Of a stretch of 23,010 nucleotides of DNA, positions 1-9,181 are shown in pieces. The first letter of the stretch is position 1. Each line of letters opens with the position of its first letter. The translations under genes were made by a program, and so were the position numbers. The notes under the pieces were generated by a model. The model had not been told where the DNA came from, did not search any database, and worked only from the letters and a program-made list of their open reading frames with translations. Source of the stretch: Jimgerdemannia flammicorona (taxonomy: Eukaryota; Mucoromycota; Endogonomycetes; Endogonales; Endogonaceae); NCBI GenBank assembly GCA_003990745.1, contig RBNI01001329.1:1-23010 (forward strand), read 5' to 3'.

Positions 1-31
<31 letters not shown>
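1..31. repeat. poly-A tract at window edge
   Basis: An uninterrupted run of A begins at the first base, so its true length is unknown. It directly abuts the start of the duplicated flank (the AAGGTTCGATTG motif at 31-42). It belongs to a set of very long A/T homopolymers in this window. Confidence 0.9.
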
Positions 32-33
<2 letters not shown>

Positions 34-840
34 TTCGATTGTGTCACCTACCTTAAGGGGAGGATCGCCTGCACGACCTCCCTTTACGCTTGTTCATCAA
101 AATTGGTTTAGCAGCCGCTATGGTTCCACTAGCTTGTGGATACGACCCTACGCCACACTTAATTGGCTAGCCGCGGCCATGGTGCTAGCTGCGGCCATGG
201 TGCTAGCTGCGGCCATGGTGCTAGCTGCCGTCACGGTTCCATTTGCTAGCTGCCGTCACGGTTCCATTTGCTAGCTGCCGCGACGGTTCCATTGGATACA
301 GTATCATTATACAGTCCTGATATCATTTGAGACGGCTACAATAGAAAGAAAAAAGAAAGAAAAATAAAATAAAATAAATAAAAGCTTTACGGCTATCGCC
401 TATTCAGTACTTGCCAATTTCTGAAATGGATACTCCAGCGAAATGATTAATGTCGGTCGTGTTCTCCCATCAGTATGTTTGAATGTCTGTCAAGTGGTTT
501 CCCCCAGTCCCATTCAATCGGATGGGTTACAAAACCCAAATGACACATCACATGAGTGCTTCATCGAAAACCACATGTCCGAGAAACATATCGCAATCAT
601 CCATAGTTGGTAACATATAAATGTCTCGCCACATTGGGTAATATTCTACGGGATACCGAAAAGGATTTGAGGGGGAAAAAGGGTTATTTTGGGGAGCATG
701 AAGAAATATAGATTTTTTTTTTTTTTTTTTCTATTTAATTTTAATAGAGGCTTGTTCATTTTATTTGGTTATTACTTGTATATTGTATTAAAATGTTGAT
801 TCTTCATGAGAAACCTGTGAGTTTAGCATAATTACGTGAT
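32..840. other. 5' flank of an off-window sacsin-BTB unit
   Basis: No gene is supported here. The stretch matches, piece by piece, the region upstream of the intact sacsin gene: 31-53 resembles 19494-19516 (and 8256-8278), 320-420 resembles 19586-19660, and 516-625 aligns without gaps to 19885-19994 with seven mismatches. Because that region lies 5' of the minus-strand sacsin gene, its presence here implies another sacsin-BTB unit to the left, outside the window. SEM1 copy A begins just to the right, giving a head-to-head arrangement. The stretch also contains a compound minisatellite (166-294) and an 18-nt T run (713-730). Confidence 0.75.
166..294. repeat. compound minisatellite, 18-bp and 25-bp units
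   Basis: Three 18-bp units (166-183, 184-201, 202-219; core GCTAGCTGCGGCCATGGT) are followed without a gap by three 25-bp units (220-244, 245-269, 270-294), which start with the same GCTAGCTGCC core and end in GGTTCCATT. The two unit types share their first ten bases, so one probably arose from the other. The array is absent from the homologous flanks at 8256-8300 and 19494-19560, so it expanded after the units were duplicated. A short plus-strand reading frame through it encodes repeated alanine-rich peptide and is not taken as a gene. Confidence 0.9.
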
Positions 841-891
841 CAAGTCGCGCGTGACTTTGATGACGCAGCCATTCCAGAAACGAAAAGACCA

Positions 892-970
892 CCTCGCCAC
901 ACATCAAACCGCCTCGCCACACACCAAACCGCCTTGCCACACACCAAACCGCCTCGCCACACACTAAACC
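892..970. repeat. 20-bp tandem repeat, four units
   Basis: Four near-identical units at 892-911, 912-931, 932-951 and 952-970, with core CCTCGCCACACACCAAACCG. The homologous place in SEM1 copy B (about 8361-8380) has only one recognisable unit, so the repeat grew in copy A. It lies immediately upstream of SEM1 exon 1. Because 20 is not a multiple of three, the expansion would shift frame if this part were translated. Confidence 0.9.
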
Positions 971-971
971 A

Positions 972-1475
972 TTGTCGTCTAACACCGACGACGAGTTTGA
1001 GGAATTCGCCGCCGAGGGTGCGTTGTGCATGGGGCGCACTCGTGGGAAACGCGTAGAAGAGAGTTTCTGGCCTACTAATGCTTGCCATTCTACCCTTTAT
1101 CACCTTGTGTTCTCGCCTCTTTTCCAGTCAATGCCTCTCGAGGAGCACCAGTAGGATCATCAGTGGAAGGGACAACTGGGACGACGACGACGTCGAGGAT
1201 GACTTTTCGAAGCAGCTGCGGAGTTTGGGTTTTGGCGTGTTGGGAACCTTTGCATGTGGTGTGGTTAGCCTTTTTATCAGAATTTTTGTTCGAGTTGGGA
1301 GAATACAATCTAGAGTGGTGTAGCATAACGAGGCATAGGGAGCGATATGTTCGAACATATTTTTATATTGGATCAGATGATTCCGCCATTGACTTACTTA
1401 CTCCTACTCCCAACACATGACTCCATCAGGTCTGAATTCCAAAAGCAAGCGCAGTCGCAGCCAATGAAGAGGTAA
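972..1475 (+). pseudogene. SEM1: SEM1/DSS1 proteasome lid subunit, copy A (pseudogene)
   Basis: Three exon-like blocks carry the signature of Sem1/Dss1, the small acidic subunit of the 19S proteasome lid (also found in TREX-2 and BRCA2 complexes). Block 1 (about 972-1017) encodes DDEFEEFAAE and ends in G|GTGCGT. Block 2 begins after TTTTCCAG (from 1128) and encodes DNWDDDDVEDDFSKQLR, the family's most conserved segment. Block 3 begins after CATCAG (1430-1475), encodes SEFQKQAQSQPMKR and stops at TAA. Compared with copy B, block 2 has lost two bases after its acceptor and gained one before DNW, carries an in-frame TAG for CAG near 1153, and has lost the intron-2 donor through a deletion of about 20 bp. 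No start codon is evident; a 20-bp repeat array sits where the 5' end should be. Family assignment is firm, inactivity likely. Confidence 0.85.
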
Positions 1476-2814
1476 ACCGATGCCGGGTGTCAGGAAAAAA
1501 GGGATGGAGAGGAAAATTGATTGTTTCGGTACACGTCTCGTGTGGGTAGGTTGGTGAATGTGCGGCGTGGATGATGAGGCATGTGGGAATTTGGGAGCGT
1601 GGATAAGCGCACGACAAGCATTTCAGTTTCCCGTTCCCTCTTTTGATTTCTGTTGAATGTAAATGAAAGACATTGTAACATTCGTGTTCTCTGTATAGAC
1701 TTTCTTTTCCGAAGTGGCGGGTGTAATGATGTTTTTTTTTCGTCACGTTTGGCTTAGCTGTTTGTTCTCGGAGTTTTTTGGGGTTGGGATATTTAAGATG
1801 CCTATCGCTTCGATTCATCCAGACGGGCGCTTCTGCATCGCTATCGGCATGCTTACGCGAATCGGTCGAACAGCAGTCGCTTGGAGAATAAATCATACAA
1901 GTCTATGCTCATCACAAGAGCCTGCCACTAATCTTCGGACACAATGTGGCTCTGTCCATGATTAGAGAATATTTCATGCATACGTGTCGCTTGGCTTGCA
2001 TTAGCTATGTTTGATGCATTAAAGCCCATGTTAACAGCTAAATAACTCATCGATATAAAGTCCAGATAATAAGTACAGCTTTGCTAAATTAATAGTTTTA
2101 TAGTTTATTTATCTAGATATAATAATAAATAAATAAAATATGATATAAAATTTACAAAAGAACAAAACCTAAGGGGTTCATTAATTCAACGACGTGTTCG
2201 AACCCTTTAACCTTACATTCGAAACACGTCACCATCGCGCGTGTGTGCGTGCCTTGCCGTTTTCTGGCATGCTACAAACAGATAACGAGTTATTTCCGCC
2301 ATTGCCTGGCAGCGGTCCTGCTGGTCAAACATGTTGCTGACATCGTCCCCACACCTTCTTTGTGAATGGTAGGGGTCTACAAGGAATTGAAGACTGCATT
2401 TGTAGTGGACCATGGTGCATTGGGATCATGACCCGTGAGCACTCCCCTCTCTGATTTAGAAAGTTCATCCTACGAAAAAAAAGAAAAAAAAAAAAATTGT
2501 GTGTTGATCAGTTTGTAATTCGCGGGCAATAATACCATCACATTGGTAGCTTCTATTAGTGACATAAGGACAGAAGGCAACATAATTAACACGGAACTAC
2601 AGCCTTCAACACATATTCATAGAATCGCAAAAATTTACATCGGATGGTTATTATTTTGAAAACTTGAACTTCATCTGATGTCCACGAACACAAAGATACC
2701 ACCCGAATTATATATATATATATCATAGTATTAAATATATAGAGATAAAAAATAAACTAGATAGGCGAAGAATATAAAAACAGAATAATCGACTAACTTC
2801 TCCCTCGAAACACC
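1476..2814. other. intergenic between SEM1 copy A and sacsin pseudogene
   Basis: No gene is supported. The stretch is homologous to 8894-10376, so it belongs to the repeated unit. Matching landmarks include 1496-1700 with 8913-9230 (SEM1 3' region), 1800-1965 with 9380-9580, 2160-2260 with 9670-9790, about 2408-2470 with 9901-9970, and 2500-2590 with 10050-10140. An AT-rich part at 2080-2160 and a short (TA)n near 2709-2722 are not matched in the other copy. Confidence 0.7.
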
Positions 2815-4691
2815 CAATCCCCCGCAAGATGATGACCTGCTCCTCGTCCAAATTAATTGCCTTCGACCCATGCTCAATACCCGATTTTTTTTTCTCAACT
2901 CCCGATAAATCCTCAGAAGATCTTGAGCGTGATACAGATCCGCATGCCGTTCAATATCCAGCACGGTATCGACCCTAACCATCTTACCAATGATGATTCG
3001 CGTCTCGATCAAATGCTTGAGTCGATCAAGCGCGTACATATCAGCAGGCTGGAGCAAGTCAAGATACACTTGCAACTGGCAACGGGCGAACCCGTTGTCT
3101 GCGTCGATGTCCTCGGACGTGACGACGGGCTCGTCAGTGTGGAGGTAGTCGAGTATAATGCGAAACGCGTTAGGCGATACGTCCGGTAACTCAATCTCTA
3201 TGGGGAGGACTTCGTGGCGGGTCTCCATCATGCCACCATGAAGGAGCATCGTGCTGAAGTGGTCGCTGGCCATGGCGAGGAAGATCCGGGATGCAGGGAG
3301 CCAGTGACCGCCCATGAGAAAGATCACGTCCTTGTATCCAACGGCGGCGGTGGCATCGCGACGGTGAAACTCGGCAAACCAGTTTGGCGTGAAAAAGGTG
3401 ATTCGGGTCCGGGTCTGAGTTGGGTGCCGGTGAAGGAGCTTCGACCTTTTTTGCGCCGCCGAGAACCAAAAGCTTCTCGAAGTTTTCGGGATTCGTCGGG
3501 TCGTCGCCGTTCAGGAACAAAGTAGTTGTGCACGAAAAGCTGTGGCGCATTTTGGCCTCGAATTCCGGGTCGTTGCAGCGGTCCAGAAGGAATTGATACG
3601 TGTCCTTGAGCCAACGGCGGAATTCGGTCTCATTCCCGTGGCATTTCTGGGAAACTATGAGCGCGAGGCAGTGGAGGTGGGCGATGACGACATCAACGGG
3701 CGGGTTGTTGAGACTGGGAATTTGCTGAAGAACGTGGTTGGATAGGTTGTTGAGGATGGGGCGTTGGGTCCATACGACATTTCGATTCGGAGAGAGAGGT
3801 GAGCTGACCAAATTCTGGAAGGAATTCGCGCGCGAAGTTAGGTAGAGCTTCAGAGGTCCTGGTATTGGGTATAAACTTTTGCTTAACGAGTTGAGAGAGC
3901 TGGAAGTAGTCTAGTGTAAAGTTTGAGCCAAAGTTTAAGGCAAAGTTATTGGCCACAAGCCTAGCCCGGTCCAGGTAATTTGGAGGTCGACCCGACCCGA
4001 GCTCCGAAAGGCGAACGATCTCGTTGGCACATTTGATGAACGTTGATCCGTTGATCTCAGTTTTGAGGCCAATTTTTCGAAGCGCCGAGAGATTAGTCTT
4101 GAGGTTGCTCGCAACAAACTTCCCTGCTCCGGCAAACACGGCAGCAAAATCCTGGTGTGTGGCATCGTAAAGTTCCGAGGCCCTGAAAAGCCTGCAATTA
4201 GACTCGTCGCTCGGAATGATCTGGTGCTGTGTGAGCATCTTACGGAGCTGTTTCGACCCCTCGACGTGAGGGAGAACCTTGCAAAGGAAGGCCTGGTATT
4301 CGCTGACCTTGGTAACCGGGAGTGGATTATTGAGCAATGGGAGAATGTTGTACCTTAGGTGTTCCAGAACCGACAGCTCGGGAATGTTGATCTTAACTGC
4401 GAATTTGTGGTAGGTGTAGCACGCGACGAAGATCCGATTTCACGGAATAATCCAGTGTTGGCATAACTTTCGAGACTAAATGTTTGTCGTCTTTGCCTCA
4501 AGAACTGTTGGCAGTCGACAGGATCTTCTCTGTACTACCGTCTATGCCAGTCGTTGGAATCCATTGCTTGCTAGATCCATCTCTCGAACGTCGTTTATAT
4601 TTTTAGTTGCTGCTTTCACGTTCAAATAACATCGATTGAGGGCTTTGAGGAATTCCATTACTGCTTTATAAATGTTTTGTTGCTCCTGCTT

Positions 4692-4693
<2 letters not shown>

Positions 4694-4726
<33 letters not shown>
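4694..4726. repeat. T33 homopolymer inside pseudogene exon
   Basis: A run of 33 T. The intact paralogue has only six T at the matching place (CCGTTTTTTGAGACC, about 15808-15821), so the run expanded from a short coding homopolymer after the duplication. Confidence 0.9.
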
Positions 4727-4729
<3 letters not shown>

Positions 4730-5003
4730 TCAATTGTCGGCATAGTACGTAACGCGATCGATGACTATCTTACAATTGAGTGCCTTGTTCATGCCTAATA
4801 TGTGAAGTTGAGACATTGCGGCGTACTTTCCAATGGGAAATACCTCCTCGCTTGATAAGTAGAAATCCTTCAAATCGGAATTCCTGTCGACAATTTCAGT
4901 GGGTGGAAGTATCTTGCCGTTCGAAGCGCCAGAGATATTACCGACTTTAACGAAATGGAGATCACGGAGATGTTGAAAGACGCCGTTCTTGTTGTTGTTG
5001 TTG

Positions 5004-5020
5004 TTTTTTTTTTTTTTTTT
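5004..5020. repeat. T17 run preceded by GTT repeats in pseudogene exon
   Basis: Five TTG/GTT triplets (4989-5003) followed by 17 T. The intact paralogue reads TTCTTGTTTTTTTCC at about 16075-16089, with seven T and one GTT. Both the triplet and the mononucleotide have grown in the pseudogene. Confidence 0.88.
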
Positions 5021-7846
5021 CCAAAAGGCTTGGCAGATTCTTAAATGTGCAGTCAATCAAAACGTCCACCAGGACTTCAGAAAGGGGAGCACGTGTATGC
5101 TGAGGTACTCTGTGGTCTCAAGGTATATACTTCAAGCCTGCCATGTCGTGAGCGAGATACTTGACATTTTCGGTTCCAGCGTCGATTATTCCAGAATTAG
5201 GAGCGCAGAGAACGATTGGCACATTCGAATACATGCCAAGTAATACTTGGCGAAGAGATTGCCGTACTATAGTACCCTACATTTACAAGAAAATATTTGC
5301 AACCTTTTCAACGAGTCCAACGAAGGCGAGGAAAGTCCAGAGGGCAAAAGGCGGATATAGCTTGCAAAATACCATATCAATAACCGAGTTTCGCCTTTGG
5401 TCAACGTGCCAGAAATGTTTGTGGAGATCCCTCGTAGGACAGCTTCTGTATCTGAACATTCGACAAAGGCCTCACAAAGTCTTAAAGAGGAGCTTCCTTT
5501 GACAAAAAATATGTTGAGAATAAACGTGCATCCCAGTTTCCCGAGCAAAGGGACAATGGTTGCCGCAGGATGGGTGGGGTTGGACGGATTGTGCCAAAGT
5601 ATAGGCTTTGTGGATCGCACTTTCCGCAACGACTGTCGATTCGTCGGTATCAACCAGAGTTCGCCGAGCCAGTCTAGGCTGTTCTTTGGTTGTAAGTCCA
5701 CAGGCGTCTAAGCCAGGCCAGACCGATTCCATAGCCATTGAAGTTGAACCATGGGATTGCATCGTCTGACTTGTTCTTGACGGCGGAAAATACCCTCTTC
5801 AGACAATTGATCCCAGTCTGCAACGACCAGCGGCGGATATTGATGACTTTTGCCATGTATTCAAAATTGTACCTTTCGAAGAGCGGAGCTATCGAGCGGC
5901 TCATGAGGCGGGGCTCCCAATTCTGAAATAAAAAGTGCTCTTCCTCGGAGGCCACGTAAATTGGAGGTTGTGCTGGCTCACCGAAACTGGCGTAGGTTCC
6001 ATTGGCGAGAAGAATCAACGGCAAACCCCGTACGTTTTGATACTCCAAATCTTTCAACACGTACTCCAACAACTTATTTTTGTCGTCGTCGCTGAGAATC
6101 GTTGACCACTGGCCGACCCTACCCCTCAAACACTCCCTGACGAGATGCGGAAAAGCACGATAGTGGAAGATCTTGTTACACTTCAACGCCTTTTGTATAT
6201 CTAGCGGAAGTTTTGGTATCATTGGTAAGCCACAGCGTGCTAGAAATGGGGTTAAAGAACTGAAGACTTCGTCTTCCGAAATACCATCCGCGAGAAATCC
6301 ATCTATTGCAATTGTTGCTTCCAGAAACCATTCCTCGGAACACTGATGTCACGTCGCTGCCGATGATTTTGACGACATCATCTAGAATACTCGCCCATAG
6401 CTTGTCGACTTTTTGTTGTGTGAATTGCTGTCTTTACGCGATGGCCAAAAGGTGTAATCCTCAATCGGCAGAGCCGGCTTGCCGTCGGGATTGCCGTATT
6501 TCGTTAGTGTTTTCACAAATCTGCCCAAGCTCGTGGAATGCAGTGTTGGAAGAGGTACTGGTTCCAGTCGGCCTTAATGGTCATCTGTGCGTCGTGGGAT
6601 AATCTATTCTGACTCGGAGTGGGAAGCTCGCGTCGACTGCTGGACATAGCGAAGAACCCGCGAATGAATACGTTGAACGGCGTGCTGACAGGCAAACGTA
6701 AAAAACAGAACAGGCTTCCATCGCGTTGTTCGACGGCGCTCAAGCGTGCGGCGACTCCGACCCATGGGAAGAGTTTGTCGTCTTTGAGATGTATACCGTA
6801 GGTTTCGAAGAAATATTTCTCTGCCTTCGATACGTTCCCCCAGGTGATTCTGTACGAGTCAGCGAGATTTTTATGATCGTTTGATATGTGGGAGAAACAA
6901 TCAACCTCAGCGATATATGTTGATGATAGGGATCGACGAGTTTCTTTGACCAGCAATTGAAGGATTTTTGTCGCTGTTGATGCTGGCCATAATATTTCTC
7001 ACATTCCGCGCCAGTAGCTGTCGTTGTTGTCGGACCTCCTCAGCGTTCAGCAATTCAATCTTATAGAGAAACTTAGGTACCTTCTCCAAGCATTTCAAGA
7101 ATAGGAAACACTCCGCTGTCTCGACCTGGAAATCTTTGAACATCTCCAACACGACTTCAACCGGACACGGACTCTTTGAGATCTCCGACAATTTTGCGTG
7201 CTCTTTCGTTCGTAAAGGGCACCTGAAGATAGTACCTTTATATGTGCGCTTGAAATCTTTGACCATAACTTTGAAGGGTTCAAACTGCGATGTTGGGAAC
7301 ACTTTCTGGAATTCATCCTCCATGAAATTGTATCTTTCGCCCCCCAGTTCTGCCGAAATCCACACGTTCGTAAGGATCGAGAATAACGAACTGGTCGTGC
7401 GACAAAATCATCGGCAAGTCGGTCATCTGGTAGACGGCGTTGAATCCTACGCCGTATCGGCCCGTCTTGTCAAGATCATCTTTCTTCATACTGTTACCGA
7501 GGTTCTCAAGAGAAGAGAAGTCCCTCTCAGTGAACGTACTGTTATTCACAGCGAGGAGGGATAGACCTTGGTAGTCGGCCAAAGTAGAGTCGATGAGATC
7601 AGTTGTTGAATAGGTTTTATGATCCAGCAAAAAAATCTATAAAGAAAAAGGTAATTTTTCTCAGCATGGGTCTATTGTAATTTCTATGTTTTAAGGAATC
7701 GAAGATAAGTATATGTACCTGTTGTGTACTCCCGGCATCATCTGCATTTTCGCAAAATTTGGGAACCTTTTGGGTAATCAGTAAGAATACCCTTGACCCT
7801 TGCCTTGCAGTTGAAACTTTCGAGGTCTTTGATGAGTGGTTGCCAT

Positions 7847-8403
7847 CTCTGATAATACCGTCCAAAAGATGAGGATTTACGAATGCAGTGGTGAATAGGC
7901 GCCAGTAAATGACGCTACATCAGACGGAGTATAGTATGCCAGCATGAGCAGTCGTACCGTATTTCTCGCAGGGGTTTGTAGTTGTGGAGGAATAGCTATA
8001 TATATGTTTGCTAGTGTGGTTCCGAGATGCCGAGATTAATCACAATCACATGCACTAGAGGGGTGAATAACTGCACAATCTACAAGATATCTACGATCAA
8101 TTCATCTCATTAACTACATTGTCGTGTAACCGAGTTCAAAAGCACAAAGGTATATACATGGATACGAATTAGTCATAATTATATGAACACAAGGATAATC
8201 AGAACAATACATAGCCCACATCCGAGGGCGGCTTTTGTGGAGTTGGAAAATACAAAGGTTCGATTGCGTCACCTATCCTAGACCGAACGCTTAATTGGCC
8301 AAAAAGCCACCAAGTCGCGCGTGACTTTGATGACGTAGCCATTCCAGACTCTCTGCGCCACCTCGCCAACAGCAGAAGCGGGAACAGGGCCCAGCCGATT
8401 CCC
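7847..8403. other. shortened 5' flank of middle unit, up to SEM1 copy B
   Basis: No independent gene. 7866-8278 aligns with 19077-19516 upstream of the intact sacsin gene, with many small indels. The flank then jumps, between about 8281 and 8312, into sequence matching 841 onward next to SEM1 copy A. The material corresponding to about 170-838 of the left unit, including the strongly conserved block at 516-625, is missing. The TGACGTCA site of the intact gene is damaged here (TGACGCTACA at 7910-7919). Confidence 0.75.
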
Positions 8404-8893
8404 CAGCTAGGCGCCTCGAAGGAAGACGATGAGTTTGAGAAATTCGCCGCCGAGGGTGCGTTGTGCTAGTGGGCGCACTCATGGGAAACGCGTAGAAGAG
8501 GATTATTTTGTAAGAGTTTCTGGCCTACTAAATGCTTGCCATTCCACCCTTTATCACTTCGCGCTCTCGCCTCTCGCCCTAACTAAATTGGAACGAACCC
8601 GAGGAGGACCAGCAGGATCACTGGTGGGAGGACAACTGGGATGACGACGACGTCGAGGATGACTTTTCAAAGCATGAGGTGAGGGAGAATTTGGATCGCG
8701 GAGTTTGGGTTTTGGCGTGTTGGAAACCTTTGCGTGTACGGTGTGAGAATGATCTAGATATATTCGAACAGATTTTTATGTTGGATCTGATGACTCCGCC
8801 ATTGACTCACTAATTCCTACTCCCAACACAAATGACCTCACTAATAGGTCCGAGCTCCAAAAGAAAGCGCAGACGCAGCCAATGCAGATGTAA
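8404..8893 (+). pseudogene. SEM1: SEM1/DSS1 proteasome lid subunit, copy B (probably inactive)
   Basis: The better-preserved SEM1 copy. Exon 1 (to 8455) encodes QLGASKEDDEFEKFAAE and ends G|GTGCGT. Exon 2 (8587-8678) is open in the frame DWNEPEEDQQDHWW followed by EDNWDDDDVEDDFSKHE, matching the family hallmark in which two acidic/tryptophan motifs bind proteasome lid partners. It ends at GTGAGG. Exon 3 (8848-8893) follows CTAATAG and encodes SELQKKAQTQPMQM, then TAA. The frame and the expected DW motif require exon 2 to start at 8587, but the two bases before it are AA (8585-8586), not AG, and no other AG nearby keeps the frame. No ATG was found in frame upstream, so a 5' exon is missing or unrecognised. 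The gene is divergent from the sacsin pseudogene (ATG equivalent at 7846). Family assignment is very secure; loss of function is inferred from the splice site. Confidence 0.87.
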
Positions 8894-9083
8894 ACCGACG
8901 TCGAGAGTCGGGGGAAAAGGGATAGGGTGGAAAATTGATCGTTTCGGTACACATTTCTTGTGCGGGTTGGTGAATGTGCGGCGTGGGTGATGGGGCATGC
9001 GGGAAATTGGCGAGAAACAATGGAATCAGGTGGGGCATGGATGAGCACACGAAAGGCCTTTAGTTTCCCGTTCCCCTTTCAAT

Positions 9084-9084
<1 letters not shown>

Positions 9085-9181
<97 letters not shown>
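9085..9181. repeat. cluster of three long poly-T runs
   Basis: T32 (9085-9116), T28 (9125-9152) and T26 (9156-9181), separated by short A-rich interruptions. The homologous sequence near SEM1 copy A (about 1638-1662) reads CTCTTTTGATTTCTGTTGAATG with no run longer than four T, so nearly 75 bp were gained in this copy. Confidence 0.9.

Larger units (their letters stand above)
2815..7846 (-). pseudogene. sacsin-like HATPase/BTB gene, degenerate copy
   Basis: A broken paralogue of the intact gene at 10377-19043, on the same strand. The ATG equivalent is at 7846, but a roughly 30-bp deletion in exon 1 removes the segment before the ATPase N-box, shifts frame and leads to TGA within about 23 codons. 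The N-box itself is reduced to ENADDAG. Intron 1 is recognisable (donor near 7721, acceptor TTTATAG before ATTTTTTTG near 7635). Further frameshifts split exon 2 into pieces covering about 7313-7630, 6907-7365, 6513-6956, 5674-6222, 5267-5701 and 4730-5056. At 4417 the sequence jumps directly to the second half of the gene: everything matching 12134-15530 is missing, including most of ATPase module 2 and intron 2. The BTB-encoding 3' end (2815-3327) is still open, but its stop codon is mutated and the frame runs on to 2731. Poly-T runs at 4694-4726 and 5004-5020 interrupt the former coding sequence. Confidence 0.92.

Noticed and set aside
31..53. GGTTCGATTG motif as a tRNA T-arm (also 8256 and 19494)
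   Set aside because: No matching acceptor, D or anticodon arm lies within 75 nt upstream in any of the three copies.
1426..1896. 156-codon minus-strand frame
   Set aside because: It overlaps SEM1 exon 3 on the other strand and is not kept open in the homologous region near copy B.
4694..4726. Poly-T with flanks as a retroposon (poly-A tail) insertion
   Set aside because: No target-site duplication or inserted body is present. The paralogue shows a short T run at exactly the same place, so simple expansion explains it.
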